A stretch of DNA of 64,000 bases from Actinomyces slackii (GCF_900637295.1 NZ_LR134363.1:2046001-2110000), one strand, 5' to 3'; shown: positions 1 to 9,966, counted from the first letter of the stretch. Translations and numbers: made by a program. The notes: generated from the sequence alone by a model not told the origin.

Positions 1-2
1 CG

Positions 3-794
3 GCCATGACGCGCTACTGGACCAGGGAGCTGGGCCGGGCCACCGAGCCGACCCGGCGCCAGAGCATCCGGCGCGCCCGCATCCTGAGCATCATCGCCGC
101 GGTGGCCTCAGGGGCGCTCCTGCTCCTGGCCGTGGTGGCGCTGGCAGGGCGCGGGTCGTGGATGGTCCTGGCCGCCATCGCCCTGGTCTGGGTCACCATG
201 CGCGCCATCGGAGCCCATTACCGCGGCTTCGATGAGGAGCTGGCGCTCAGCGAGGTCTCAGAGGCCAGGACCATGCCCGTTCACATCCACGCCCTGGTGC
301 CGGCCCTGCGCCTGAACCGGCCCACGCTACGGGCCCTGAGCTACGCCCAGTCCACCCAGCCCGCAACCATCGAGGCCCTGACCGTCGATCTGGGCGACGG
401 GCATGCCCGGCGCCTGGTGGAGGACTGGCGCAGCGCCGGCATCCCCGTGCCCCTGACACTGCTGGACGCCCCCGAGGGACTGGGCGACCCGATCGTGGCC
501 TATGTGCGCTCCCTGCGCCGGGAGTCCCCGCGCGACCTGGTCGTGGTCTTCCTGACCGAGTACCTGGCGCGCCACTGGTGGCAGCAGCTCCTCCACAACC
601 GGGCCGCCCTGGGGCTGCGGGCCGCCCTGCTGTTCACCCCCGGGGTCATCGTGGCCACGGTCCCCTGGCATCTGGGCGACCCCGGTCAGACCCACGTCCA
701 CGGGGGCGTGCGGGCCCGCACGGACAGCCAGATCGTGGATGCCGACGCCGCGGCCCGTCGCGCCTCCCGCAACCGGCGCCGGCCCATCGACTAG
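3..794 (+). CDS. APC-family amino-acid permease, C-terminal part (cut by window edge)
   Basis: The frame is open from the first bases, so this is the 3' part of a longer gene. The visible 263 residues hold two membrane segments (about residues 30-50 and 53-68), then a soluble cytoplasmic tail with segments such as RPTLRALSYA, RESPRDLVVVF and HWWQQLLHN. This tail is typical of the long actinobacterial APC-superfamily permeases that lie next to a TRAM-domain RNA methyltransferase, as they do here (compare Rv2690c-Rv2689c of M. tuberculosis). The role is import of an amino acid or amine across the membrane; the substrate cannot be told. An internal ATG at 6 is not the true start. Confidence 0.8.
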   Translation, partial: AMTRYWTRELGRATEPTRRQSIRRARILSIIAAVASGALLLLAVVALAGRGSWMVLAAIALVWVTMRAIGAHYRGFDEELALSEVSEARTMPVHIHALVPALRLNRPTLRALSYAQSTQPATIEALTVDLGDGHARRLVEDWRSAGIPVPLTLLDAPEGLGDPIVAYVRSLRRESPRDLVVVFLTEYLARHWWQQLLHNRAALGLRAALLFTPGVIVATVPWHLGDPGQTHVHGGVRARTDSQIVDADAAARRASRNRRRPID

Positions 795-944
795 CCTTCG
801 CCCGGGGGCGCCGGCCCGCCCAGGCGCCCCGCCGCGGATCCTGCCAGGCAGCCACCCAGCCACTCACCCAGCCACTGCGCGCCCCCTGATCCGCCTCTGT
901 CCCATCGGTCTCGGTCGAGCCGCCCCGTCATCCAGGAGCCACCC

Positions 945-2450
945 ATGAGCCCTCAGCGCCCCCAGCGGCCCTCCAGTCCCGCGCGCCGCGGCCCCTCCCG
1001 CCCCCGTGGTCGGGCGGGCAACGCGGGGAGGCGCCGGCACGAGGCCGTCGATGAGCCCGCTCAGCGCGGACCGGCCGAGGAGATCATCCTGGCCGTGGGC
1101 GCACCCGCCCACGGTGGCCACTGCGTGGCCCGACCCGCTGACGACCCCACCGGCCGCGTCGTCTTCGTGCGCCATGCGCTGCCCGGTGAGACGGTGCGCG
1201 CCGCGATGACCGAGAAGAATGCCAAGATCTGGCGGGCCGATGCCGTTGAGATCCTCACCCCCTCCCCGGACCGGGTGGACTCGGTGTGGCCCCAGGCCGG
1301 TCCCGGGGGAGTGGGCGGCGGAGAGCTGGCCCACGTCGCCCTGCCCGCCCAGCGCACCTGGAAGCGCTGGGTGCTGGCCGACTGCCTGCGCCGCATCGGC
1401 GGGCCCGCCACCGCCCAGGCCGTCGCCGCCCTGGAGGAGGCCGGCAGCAGCGGCAGCATCGTCGTCGAGCCGCTGGCCAGCGAGGCCGCGGCCGAGGCCA
1501 GCGGGCAGGCCCGGGAGGCGCGACTGGCAGGGACGGGGACGCGCACCCGCGTGTCCCTGACCGTGGGACCCGATGGGCGCCCGGGCATGCACGGCTTCCG
1601 CTCCGGGACGGTGCAGCCCCTGGACCGCCTCCCCCTGGCCGTTGCCGCCATCGAGGAGATCGGGCTCCTGGAGAGCTCCCGCTGGCGCAAGCACTACCGG
1701 CCCGGAATGCGCGTCGAGGCCGTGGCGCCCAGCATCGGGGAGCCCCTGGTGCTCCTGGATGACCGCGTCCTGACCTCCCAGGCCCACGCCACGGGCAGGC
1801 GCCGCGTCGAGGAGGCGGTGGACGCCTCTGGGCTGGGGCTGGGCGAGCTGCGCTACAGCCTTCACGCCGAGGGCTTCTGGCAGATCCACCGCGACGCACC
1901 GGTCACCCTGGTCGACCGCGTGGTGCGCGCTGCCCTGGGCCAGGAGCCCAGTGCCGCGGGCACAGGGGGCGACGGCGCCAAGGCCCTGGGCGGAGCCCGG
2001 GGCAAGCGGGTCATGGAGCTCTACTCGGGGGCGGGGCTGTTCACCCTGCCCCTGGCCATGCTCATCGACGGCGGCGAGCTGTGCGCCATCGAGGGCAGCT
2101 CCCAGGCCGTGGGCGATGCGCGGCGCAACCTCCACGGCCTTGGCTCGGTCCGCCTGTCCACCGGGCGGGTCACGGCGCGCTCGGTGACCCAGGCAGGCCA
2201 GGCGATGGGAAAAGCGCCCGACGTCGTCGTCCTGGACCCACCACGCCAGGGTGCCGGGCGCGAGGTCATCGGCGCCCTGGCGGGCCTGGCCCCCGAGCGG
2301 ATCGTGCTGGTGGCCTGCGACCCGGCGGCCCTGGCCCGCGACCTGGCCGTGCTCCTGGACAATCGCTACGAGCTGGCGGCCATGAGCGCCCTGGACATGT
2401 TCCCCCACACCCACCACTTCGAGACCATCGCGGTTCTCGAGCGCCGCTGA
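945..2450 (+). CDS. TRAM-domain class I SAM-dependent RNA (uracil-5-)methyltransferase, TrmA/RlmD family
   Basis: This 501-residue protein should methylate C5 of a uridine in rRNA or tRNA using SAM. After a basic Arg/Pro-rich N-terminal tail (about 40 residues) comes a TRAM RNA-binding domain (about residues 45-105, EIILAVGAPAHGGHCVARP). A C-terminal Rossmann methyltransferase follows with the SAM motif MELYSGAGLFTLPLA, the LDPPRQGAG motif and VACDP, whose Cys matches the catalytic nucleophile of the family. The ATG start follows an AGGAG site by 6-7 bases. A strong hairpin terminator lies downstream. The exact target base cannot be assigned. Confidence 0.88.
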   Translation: MSPQRPQRPSSPARRGPSRPRGRAGNAGRRRHEAVDEPAQRGPAEEIILAVGAPAHGGHCVARPADDPTGRVVFVRHALPGETVRAAMTEKNAKIWRADAVEILTPSPDRVDSVWPQAGPGGVGGGELAHVALPAQRTWKRWVLADCLRRIGGPATAQAVAALEEAGSSGSIVVEPLASEAAAEASGQAREARLAGTGTRTRVSLTVGPDGRPGMHGFRSGTVQPLDRLPLAVAAIEEIGLLESSRWRKHYRPGMRVEAVAPSIGEPLVLLDDRVLTSQAHATGRRRVEEAVDASGLGLGELRYSLHAEGFWQIHRDAPVTLVDRVVRAALGQEPSAAGTGGDGAKALGGARGKRVMELYSGAGLFTLPLAMLIDGGELCAIEGSSQAVGDARRNLHGLGSVRLSTGRVTARSVTQAGQAMGKAPDVVVLDPPRQGAGREVIGALAGLAPERIVLVACDPAALARDLAVLLDNRYELAAMSALDMFPHTHHFETIAVLERR

Positions 2451-2488
2451 GGCGCGCACGCCCCCACCCTCAGCACGGGGAGGAATGA

Positions 2489-2520
2489 ACGGGCCCCGGT
2501 CCTCCAGGACCGGGGCCCGT
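2489..2520. terminator. bidirectional hairpin terminator
   Basis: A perfect 14-bp inverted repeat (arms 2489-2502 and 2507-2520, loop TCCA) lies between the convergent ends of the RNA methyltransferase gene and the adhesin gene. There is no long T run, as is common for high-GC terminators. Confidence 0.8.
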
Positions 2521-2535
2521 CAATGCGGGAGTGCC

Positions 2536-4377
2536 TCACTCAGAGCGACGGCGCGCAGCCATGAGGATCGCTCCTGCCACGAGCGCGCTCGCGCCCAGGA
2601 TCACAGCCATGACAACCGCTGCGCCGGTGCTGGCGAGCGCGCCGGTGCCACCAGTGGGCACGGGGACGGTCGTCGTGGAGGCCTTCGGGCCGGTCGGGTC
2701 GCCGGTGGGCGTCGGGCCAACCGGGCTCTCGGTGGGCGCGGGGTCCGTCGGGTCCTGGGACGGTGCGGGGTCCGTCGGGTCCTGGGTGGGCGCGGGGTCC
2801 GTGGGATCCTGAGTCGGCGTCGGCTCCGTCGGGTCCTGGGTGGGCGTGGGGTCCGTCGGGTCCTGAGTCGGCGTCGGGTCCGGGGTGGGCTGGGGCGTCT
2901 CGGTGGTCACCTCGTTGTAGAGGCTCACCGGGGTCACCTCCTCGGCCACGGTGAAGGAGGCCGTGTCCGGGCTCTGGGAGTCGTTGACCGAGAAGGTCGT
3001 CTCGCCCCATGCCAGGGAGTCCGGCAGCGTCGCGGCCGAGGTGTCCTCGGTCAGCGTGATGCGCGTGCCCTTGGGGAACTCGTAGAGGGTGTTGTCAGGC
3101 TGCTTCTCATTGACGGCCACCTCGACGGTGTAGGGGTTGGTCGCCGGCTTGTTGGTCCAGTTCCGGTAGTCCGCCTCGGTGGTGCCGTTGGGCAGCTCAT
3201 AGGCCACCGTGACCCGCACCTTGGTCTCGGAGGTGACATCGCCCTGGCGCTCACCGGTGACGTACTTCTTGACGCCGAAGGAGCCGAAGCCCTGGGTCAG
3301 CTGGACGTCGTAGGAGATCGGGTCCTTGTAGGACACCTGGGTGGACACGGTCGTGCCGGCGCCGCCCTCCAGCGTCGCGCTGTTGGTGTAGACCTTCCCG
3401 GGGACGATCCGGCCGCCCTCGGCCAGCGACTGGTAGACGATCTCGTAGTTGGTGTCGGGGTCGAAGGTGCCGTCGGTGCGGGTCAGGGTCACCGTGGCGC
3501 TCGTGCCGTCCTCGGAGATGGTCGGGGTCAGGGTGAAGGTGCCGTGCTCGGTGGTCATCTGAGTCCCGTCGGCCTTGGCGACGTCGAAGTAGCCGTCGGC
3601 GCCCCCGCCGAACCTCTGGGGATTGACCCGCACGTACCACGTGCTCTTATCGGGGTTGAGCACCTGCCCGCCGCCGGTGGTGTCCTTGAGGGTCACGGAG
3701 CTGACCGAGCCGTCGGCGACCCCGAGGTGGTTGGCGATGGTGGTGCCGCTGAACTGGATGTGCCAGGTCGCGGAGCTGGACTCCCGGTTGAGGGAGTTGG
3801 CGTACTTGCCCAGGTCCTTCTCCTCCCACGCGATGGGCAGGATGGGCTCGTCATTGGGGTGGGAGACCGTGACATCAGTGCCGTTGGCGTTGAAGGTGGT
3901 GGTGCTGGTCTGCGTCACCTGCTGGGCGACGAGGAGCTGGTTGCCCGATCCCTTGAGCTCGGTGGCCGCGGAGATCGCCGTGTTGAAGGTGCAGGTCAGG
4001 GCCGCGGCCTCTGTCACGCAGTCCCCGACCTTCGTGCCGTCGCTCAGGACCAGGTCGTCCTGGCGGCCGATCTCGCGGAATCGGTACTCATCGGGCAGGG
4101 CGATGATGAACGACTCTCCCGGCTGCGGATTCGCGGCGGAGGCGTCCCAGGTGAACTTCAGGCGAACGGGGTCCTCGAGATGGGCCGGCTTGCCCGGGTA
4201 CTCGTTGCCGCTGTGGTCGGCCAGGACGAGCGGCTCGAAGGACACCTTGACCGCTGAGTTCTGCGCGGCGTGAGCCGAGGGGACGGTCAGGGCGATAAGG
4301 CCGCCCAGGATCAAGAGCACCGCGGATAGCGCGGCAGCCGCATATCTGCGGTGCGCAGCGGGGTACTGGAATTGCAT
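2536..4377 (-). CDS. LPXTG-like (LASTG) cell-wall-anchored adhesin with 9-residue Pro/Thr repeat stalk
   Basis: A 613-residue secreted surface protein. It has a signal peptide (basic start, hydrophobic stretch AVLLILGGLIALTVP, cleavage near AHA/AQ), Ig-like adhesin domains of the MSCRAMM type (about residues 30-350) and a DUF5979/Cna-B-like domain (about 360-480, starting near GSFGVKKYVTGE). A stalk of about seven nonapeptides of the form PTPTQDPTD follows, then the sorting signal LASTG, a hydrophobic segment and the tail RRRSE. LAXTG signals are typical of class E sortases. No sortase gene is in the window. The start at 4377 is chosen because GGAGG lies 5 bases before it; upstream in-frame ATGs at 4380 and 4389 sit too close to, or overlap, that site. 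The ligand is unknown. Confidence 0.85.
   Translation of the reverse strand: MQFQYPAAHRRYAAAALSAVLLILGGLIALTVPSAHAAQNSAVKVSFEPLVLADHSGNEYPGKPAHLEDPVRLKFTWDASAANPQPGESFIIALPDEYRFREIGRQDDLVLSDGTKVGDCVTEAAALTCTFNTAISAATELKGSGNQLLVAQQVTQTSTTTFNANGTDVTVSHPNDEPILPIAWEEKDLGKYANSLNRESSSATWHIQFSGTTIANHLGVADGSVSSVTLKDTTGGGQVLNPDKSTWYVRVNPQRFGGGADGYFDVAKADGTQMTTEHGTFTLTPTISEDGTSATVTLTRTDGTFDPDTNYEIVYQSLAEGGRIVPGKVYTNSATLEGGAGTTVSTQVSYKDPISYDVQLTQGFGSFGVKKYVTGERQGDVTSETKVRVTVAYELPNGTTEADYRNWTNKPATNPYTVEVAVNEKQPDNTLYEFPKGTRITLTEDTSAATLPDSLAWGETTFSVNDSQSPDTASFTVAEEVTPVSLYNEVTTETPQPTPDPTPTQDPTDPTPTQDPTEPTPTQDPTDPAPTQDPTDPAPSQDPTDPAPTESPVGPTPTGDPTGPKASTTTVPVPTGGTGALASTGAAVVMAVILGASALVAGAILMAARRRSE
2698..2890 (-). 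repeat. 27-bp tandem repeats encoding the adhesin stalk
   Basis: Imperfect 27-bp units on the plus strand, each containing GTCCGTCGGGTCCTG or a close variant, repeat about six to seven times in frame. Each unit encodes nine residues (PTPTQDPTD type). Unit gain or loss would change stalk length without breaking the frame. Confidence 0.8.
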
Positions 4378-4962
4378 CATGGCCTCCATGGGAAGAGATC
4401 GGGATGAGTTGGGCTGGGCCCACCGCGTTGTTCCTACGGTCAGCGGTATGGAAGAAGCCTAAGTAGTCGTTGTCCGTGAATTGACGATGATTCGGGCTCG
4501 GTGATCATTTCGTAGCCCCCATGGGATCGCGGCGCCAGCGCTGCGGGGGCACGGCCTGTCTGGACAATCCCTGACGGGGTCAGCGCTTGTCAGGAAGAGC
4601 GAGTGCCTTGCCGGTTGTCAGGGGTGGCCCAGGGGGTCGCTGCGGGAGCCGTGCTGTGACCGAATTGGAACCCGACTCGCGGATGCTGCGGGCCGGTGAG
4701 CAGGGACGGGCTGTGGCGGGTGTCTCAAAATGTGGGTGATCGGAGGCCGTTGCACTCGCGGGGATCCGCAGGGCGGCCTCGCGATTCGCGGGTGAGCAGC
4801 GGTGTTGCGCGCAGTGGGCGTGACGTAAATGGTTGGGCATGGCGCTCCCGATGGGGAGCGGTGCCAGTCATTGACGGCGCATGACGCGGCCTTCGGTAGC
4901 GTCGGCCCAGAATTCCCCGCCCTGCGGCGGACGGACCAGCATGAGGAACAGGAGCAACCCCG
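4378..4962. other. 585-bp intergenic region between divergent adhesin and aconitase genes
   Basis: This stretch should hold the promoters of the adhesin gene (leftward) and acnA (rightward). A TTGACG at 4871-4876 and a TAGCGT at 4897-4902 point toward acnA but are 20 bases apart, so they are only a weak promoter candidate. I see no RNA gene, no convincing short ORF and no clear repeat here. Confidence 0.4.
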
Positions 4963-7647
4963 GTGGCCAGTCTCAACACCTTCGCCTCGCGTGACGCGCT
5001 CGACGTGGGCGGGCGCACCTACGAGATCTTCCGTCTCGACGCCGTCCCAGGCCTGGAGCGGCTGCCCTACTCCTTGAAGGTGCTCGCCGAGAACCTCCTG
5101 CGCACCGAGGACGGCGCGAATGTCACCGCCGATCACGTGCGCGCCCTGGCCCAGTGGGACCCCACGGCCGAGCCGGACACGGAGATCCAGTTCACCCCGG
5201 CCCGGGTGGTCATGCAGGACTTCACCGGTGTTCCCTGCATCGTCGACCTGGCCACCATGCGCGAGGCCGTCGCCGAGTTGGGCGGCGACCCGGAGGCCAT
5301 CAACCCCCTGGCCCCCGCCGAGATGGTCATCGACCACTCCGTTCAGATCGACTCCTTCGGCCTGCCCGGCTCCCTGGAGCGCAACAAGGAGCTGGAGTAC
5401 GAGCGCAATGCCGAGCGCTACCAGTTCCTGCGCTGGGGGCAGGGCGCCCTGGACAACTTCCGCGTGGTGCCCCCGGGCACCGGCATCGTCCACCAGGTCA
5501 ACATCGAGTTCCTGGCCCGGACCGTCTTCACCCGCACCGAGACCCGCGACGGCGCCCAGGTGACGGTGGCCTATCCGGACACCTGCGTGGGCACCGACTC
5601 CCACACCACCATGGTCAACGGCCTGGGCGTGCTGGGCTGGGGCGTGGGCGGCATCGAGGCCGAGGCCGCCATGCTCGGCCAGCCCGTGTCCATGCTCATC
5701 CCCAAGGTGGTGGGCTTCAAGCTCTCCGGTGCCATCCCGGCCGCCGCCACGGCCACCGACGTGGTGCTGACCATCACCCAGATGCTGCGCGCCCACGGCG
5801 TGGTGGGCAAGATCGTGGAGTTCTACGGCGAGGGCGTGGGCGCTGTGCCCCTGGCCAACCGCGCCACCATCGGCAACATGAGCCCCGAGTTCGGCTCGAC
5901 GGCCGCCATGTTCCCCATCGATGAGGTCACCCTGGACTACCTGCGCCTGACCGGGCGCTCCGAGGAGTCGATCGCCCTGGTGGAGGCCTACACTAAGGCC
6001 CAGGGCATGTGGCACGACCCCTCCCGCGAGCCGGTCTTCTCCGAGTACCTGGAGCTGGATCTGTCCACGGTGGTGCCCTCCATCGCCGGGCCCAAGCGCC
6101 CCCAGGACCGCATCGAGCTGACCGCCTCCAAGGAGGCCTTCCGCCAGGTGCTGCCCACCTACGCCGACCAGGCCTCCAGGCCCACTTCGGTGACCCTGGC
6201 CGACGGCACCGTCACCGAGCTGGACCACGGGCATGTGGCGATCGCCTCGATCACCTCGTGCACCAACACCTCCAACCCGTCGGTCATGGTGGCCGCGGGG
6301 CTGCTGGCCCGTAATGCGGTGGCCCGCGGCCTGCGCTCCAAGCCGTGGGTCAAGACCTCCACGGCGCCGGGCTCACAGGTGGTGACCGACTACTACGAGA
6401 AGGCGGGGCTGTGGCCGGCCCTCAACGAGCTGGGCTTCAATGTGGTGGGCTACGGCTGCGCCACCTGCATCGGCAACTCCGGCCCCCTGCCGGCCGAGGT
6501 CTCCGCGGCCGTGGGGGAGGCGGACCTGGCAGTGGTCTCCGTGCTCTCCGGCAACCGCAACTTCGAGGGGCGCATCAACCCCGACGTCAAGATGAACTAC
6601 CTGGCCTCCCCGCCTCTGGTCATCGCCTACGCGCTGGCCGGGACCATGGACTTCGACTTCGCCACCGAGCCCCTGGGGCAGGACGCTGAGGGCAACGACG
6701 TCTTCCTGACCGACATCTGGCCCAGCCCCGCCGAGGTGCAGGCCACCATTGATGCGACCATCGACCGGGAGATGTACACGCGCGACTACGCCGATGTCTT
6801 CGCCGGGGACGAGCGCTGGCGGAGCCTGGACACGCCCGAGGGCCAGACCTTCGCCTGGGACGAGGCCTCTACCTATGTGCGCAAGGCCCCCTTCTTCGAG
6901 GGCCTGACCATGGAGCTGGACCCGGTGACGGATATCGACGGCGCCCGGGTGCTGGCGCTCCTGGGCGACTCGGTGACCACCGACCACATCTCCCCGGCCG
7001 GCGCCATCAAGGCCGACTCCCCGGCGGGTCGGTACCTGGCCGAGCACGGCGTGGAGCGGGCGGATTTCAACTCCTACGGCTCGCGCCGCGGCAACCACGA
7101 GGTCATGATCCGCGGCACCTTCGCCAATATCCGCCTGCGCAACCAGTTGCTCGACGGCGTCGAGGGCGGGTTCACCCGCAACTTCCTCACCGGCGAGGTC
7201 GAGTCGATCTTCGACGCCTCCCAAGCCTACCAGGCGGCCGGCGTGCCGCTGGTGGTGCTGGGCGGCAAGGAGTACGGCAGCGGCTCGTCACGCGACTGGG
7301 CGGCCAAGGGAACGGCCCTGCTGGGCGTGCGCGCGGTCATCGCCGAGTCCTTCGAGCGCATCCACCGCTCCAACCTCATCGGCATGGGCGTGGTGCCCCT
7401 GCAGTTCCCGGCGGGGGAGTCGGCCGCCTCGCTGGGCCTGGATGGCACCGAGACCTTCTCCATCACGGGGCTGACGGCGCTTAATGACGGGGTGACCCCC
7501 AAGACCGTTGCGGTGCGCGCCGAGCGGGCCGACGGAAGCGCGGTCGCCTTCGACGCGGTTGTGCGCATCGACACCCCCGGCGAGGCCGACTACTTCCGCA
7601 ACGGCGGGATCCTGCAGTACGTGCTGCGCTCGCTCGCCCGCAGTTGA
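4963..7647 (+). CDS. acnA: aconitate hydratase A (aconitase)
   Basis: An 894-residue aconitase that interconverts citrate and isocitrate in the TCA cycle. The three [4Fe-4S] ligands are visible as the Cys in [12 protein letters not shown] (about residue 433) and the two in [12 protein letters not shown] (about 499 and 502). The N-terminal half has [19 protein letters not shown] and the C-terminal swivel domain has [10 protein letters not shown] and [15 protein letters not shown], all standard for the AcnA/IRP1 branch. The length is normal. The start is GTG, with GGAG eight bases upstream. A hairpin terminator follows directly, so the gene looks monocistronic. Confidence 0.97.
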   Translation: MASLNTFASRDALDVGGRTYEIFRLDAVPGLERLPYSLKVLAENLLRTEDGANVTADHVRALAQWDPTAEPDTEIQFTPARVVMQDFTGVPCIVDLATMREAVAELGGDPEAINPLAPAEMVIDHSVQIDSFGLPGSLERNKELEYERNAERYQFLRWGQGALDNFRVVPPGTGIVHQVNIEFLARTVFTRTETRDGAQVTVAYPDTCVGTDSHTTMVNGLGVLGWGVGGIEAEAAMLGQPVSMLIPKVVGFKLSGAIPAAATATDVVLTITQMLRAHGVVGKIVEFYGEGVGAVPLANRATIGNMSPEFGSTAAMFPIDEVTLDYLRLTGRSEESIALVEAYTKAQGMWHDPSREPVFSEYLELDLSTVVPSIAGPKRPQDRIELTASKEAFRQVLPTYADQASRPTSVTLADGTVTELDHGHVAIASITSCTNTSNPSVMVAAGLLARNAVARGLRSKPWVKTSTAPGSQVVTDYYEKAGLWPALNELGFNVVGYGCATCIGNSGPLPAEVSAAVGEADLAVVSVLSGNRNFEGRINPDVKMNYLASPPLVIAYALAGTMDFDFATEPLGQDAEGNDVFLTDIWPSPAEVQATIDATIDREMYTRDYADVFAGDERWRSLDTPEGQTFAWDEASTYVRKAPFFEGLTMELDPVTDIDGARVLALLGDSVTTDHISPAGAIKADSPAGRYLAEHGVERADFNSYGSRRGNHEVMIRGTFANIRLRNQLLDGVEGGFTRNFLTGEVESIFDASQAYQAAGVPLVVLGGKEYGSGSSRDWAAKGTALLGVRAVIAESFERIHRSNLIGMGVVPLQFPAGESAASLGLDGTETFSITGLTALNDGVTPKTVAVRAERADGSAVAFDAVVRIDTPGEADYFRNGGILQYVLRSLARS

Positions 7648-7658
7648 GACAGGCTGCG

Positions 7659-7690
7659 CTGGTGCCCGCGTGGTGACGTGCGGGCACCAG
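7659..7690 (+). terminator. hairpin terminator after acnA
   Basis: An 11-bp perfect stem (arms 7659-7669 and 7680-7690) with a 10-base loop starts 12 bases after the acnA stop codon. Confidence 0.75.
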
Positions 7691-7814
7691 CCCCTTGGCG
7701 CGGGGATAGGGACGTGGGGATAGGCTGGGGCATGTTTCTGCAGTGCGGCGCTCTGCGAGCAATGAGTGTGGCTCACCTCACTCTGATGGTCTTGTTGGGA
7801 ACGCTGTTGTCGCT

Positions 7815-7843
7815 TTGACCTGAACCTGCAAAGTCTCTATCCT
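7815..7843 (+). promoter_or_regulatory. sigma-70-type promoter for the Abi-family gene
   Basis: TTGACC (7815-7820), a 17-base spacer and TATCCT (7838-7843) make the best consensus-like promoter in the window. Transcription would start near 7850, giving a leader of about 80 bases before the GTG at 7933. The surrounding DNA (7691-7932) is AT-richer than the flanking genes and holds no ORF I can support. The leader contains a pyrimidine run at about 7890-7901. Confidence 0.65.
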
Positions 7844-7932
7844 GAGACCAACACGACGGGTTCGCTTCTCCAGGTGAGACGCGGGCCTGTTCTCTTTTCT
7901 ATATTGGGTGTGCGGGCGGAAGGTGGGATGAC

Positions 7933-9461
7933 GTGAGTGTGACACCTCTCGAGAGCACCTATGAGAAACCGTTTCTCACGGTACCCGAGCAGATTCGCCG
8001 CTTACGCGAGCGCGGCATGGACTGTGGAGACGATGCCTACGCGACGGAGGTCCTGCAACGCTACGGCTACTACCGATTGTCGGGCTACTGGTATGTCTAT
8101 CGTGACTGGCCTGCTCCTCCGACCCCCCCCGACGAGATGAGGGAGGGCGCGAAAGTCGGCTGGACACCTTCCTTCCCGACACTCGCCTCGCACAGGTAGT
8201 CTCGGTGTACGAGTTTGATCACGAGCTCCGGAATCGTGTCGGCAGTATCCTCAGCATAATTGAGACGGCGTTCCGCTTCTTCATCGGTCATCGGCTCGGC
8301 ATGATCAACACCTTCGCGCACAGAGAACCTTATATTCTTGGCGCAGTGAGGCAGGAAGGCCCTGACTCTCTGACTGAGCCGACTGCCGCCTATCGCGAAT
8401 GGCTCAGCGAGTACGATCGCCTGGAGGGGCGCGCTCGAGGAGATTTCGTTACTCATTTCCGCGAAAAGTATGGTCCCCATCTTCCTATTTGGGTGGCAAC
8501 TGAAGTAATGTCCTTCGGTGCCCTGACCAAGCTCTACGGACTGATGCGGCAAAGCGATCAGGAGATTATTGCTGCGCGTTTCCAGATTCGAACCGCAGAT
8601 GGGCGCGGTGATCGCGGTGCCCTCAATAACTGGCTCAACAATCTTAGGAATGTGCGAAACATCTGTGCGCACTACGGACGCTTGTGGAACCGGACATTCG
8701 ATGTGCTCATTGATGCACCAGGGCGGGCTCGCGAAGACGCTGATGACCTTCTAGCGTCGCTCGTGAGAAAAGATGTGAACAATAGACTCTACGGTGTGCT
8801 GATCATCATGCGTTATCTCCTGCTGAGCATCGCGCCGGGTAGGGCTGACGTCGTTGATCTTGTCGACTTCATCGAGGAGCGGGCCGACTCGGTGGGATTT
8901 GATATAGGGAAACTCGGATTTCCAGACAAGTGGAGAGGAAATCCAATATGGAGCAAGTGCTTTATGCTCGATCATGAACCGATGCTCGCTGCGAACCTGC
9001 TTGATCGTGCATCGTGTATGACGGCTGCCGAGGCTCGGGAAGCGCTCACCAGTGCACAACCTACTGAGGTTGACTGTGCTCAGACCTCAACACAGACTGA
9101 CAGAGCGATGAAGGCAGCCCAGCGTGCGTTGCTGCGAGCCTACCTCAAGTATGGAGTCGTGATCGAGATTCAACTCGGAAAGACAAAATATTACCCCACC
9201 TTCCAGTTTCGTGACGGGAAGATCATCGATGCTCTTGCGGAGATCAACCGGAAACTTTCCTCATCCTGCGACGGGGTGTCTTCAGTCGGCGTGGCTAAAG
9301 CACTTTTGGACTGGTGGCAAACGCCACATCCGGATCTGCCGTCGGGTGAGGGTGGCCGGACCGGGTCGCCACTTGACCTGTTGAACTCTGTTTGCGAGAA
9401 GGATTTCGCTGTGAAAATTGACGAGGTAAACGCGACCGGTAGTTTTTCTGTGTCGACCTGA
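7933..9461 (+). pseudogene. Abi_2/AbiF-like HEPN abortive-infection protein with C-terminal MbcA-like domain, frameshifted at a C8 tract
   Basis: The gene is read in two frames. Frame one (7933-8199) gives the Abi_2 N-terminus: TYEKPFLTVPEQIRRLRERG and YGYYRLSGYWYVYRDW. The family match resumes in the frame ending at 9461, from about 8133 (RLDTFLPDTRLAQVVSVYEFD). The switch falls at a run of eight C (8123-8130); one extra C would join the frames. The second part carries the HEPN RNase motif RNICAH (R-x4-H, near 8655-8675). Its last 120 residues (about 9100-9440) resemble the MbcA/ParS toxin-binding fold (YYPTFQFRDGKIIDAL, then DWWQTP and SPLDLL). The presumed role is RNA cleavage on phage infection. 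Base composition is much less GC-rich than its neighbours, which suggests transfer. It could be a dead gene or a phase-variable one; the sequence cannot decide. Confidence 0.75.
8123..8130 (+). repeat. C8 homopolymer at the Abi-gene frameshift
   Basis: Eight consecutive C residues. C9 (or C6) would restore one continuous reading frame through the Abi-family gene. It could be a slippage site or a base-calling error. Confidence 0.7.
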
Positions 9462-9559
9462 CTGACCTGCGGGTGGGCAGCATCAGGGGTTCTGTGCTTA
9501 CGCGGGCGTCAAGCTTCCCGGAGGCTCGTGGCCGCCCGGCGGGTCGGACTCGCTCTCGA

Positions 9560-9599
9560 TGGCTAATGTTGGCAACTAAAAGGCTATGAATATTAGCCA
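9560..9599. promoter_or_regulatory. inverted repeat, candidate TetR operator
   Basis: TGGCTAAT (9560-9567) and ATTAGCCA (9592-9599) form an 8-bp inverted repeat across the start of the decayed hydrolase gene. It may be the relic operator of the truncated TetR regulator next to it. Confidence 0.35.
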
Positions 9600-9966
9600 A
9601 CTGGGTGTTGATGGTGGCCGGATCGACTTCGAGGATCGGGGCCAGGGGCCGCTCGTGATCCGCTCGCCCGCGATGGGGCGATTTCCGTGACGCCTACGAG
9701 GCCTTGGCGCAGGCGCTCATCGGCAGCGGGTTCCGTGTCATTGCCGCCGATCTACGCGGGCATGGTGACAGTGATGCGAACTTCCTCTCGTACGGGGACG
9801 AGGACACCGCGCGCGACCTCATCGCCCTGCTGGAGCACCTCGGTGCTGTTGCCACTGCGGGACCGGTGCTCCTTGTGGGCGGACGTGAAAGAGCCGCAGC
9901 TCTCTCCGACCTTCTGTGCAGGCCCGGGTACTGGTCGGCATTCCGTGCAACCACTGTCATGACGAA
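9586..9966 (+). pseudogene. alpha/beta-hydrolase remnant
   Basis: An ATG at 9586 opens a hydrolase N-terminus (MNISQLGVDGGRIDFEDRGQ, then GPLVIRSPAMG) that stops at 9690. After dropping one G from the GGGG near 9674, the frame continues as DFRDAYEALAQALIGSGF and ADLRGHGDSD up to GPVLLVG. The nucleophile-elbow serine region that should follow is missing. The sequence jumps to a piece normally found much later (LCRPGYWSAFRATT) and then joins the TetR remnant. With a frameshift, an internal deletion and no 3' end, the gene cannot make an active enzyme. Confidence 0.75.

Noticed and set aside
2485-4257. 590-codon plus-strand frame rich in Val, Gly, Arg and Leu
   Set aside because: It mirrors the adhesin gene, whose signal peptide, repeats and sorting signal are convincing.
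4871-4902. TTGACG ... TAGCGT as a promoter of acnA
   Set aside because: Spacing of 20 bases is too long for a confident sigma-70-type call; kept only as a note.
4618-6234. 538-codon minus-strand frame across the acnA start
   Set aside because: Shadow of aconitase with His/Gly/Leu-rich low-complexity translation.
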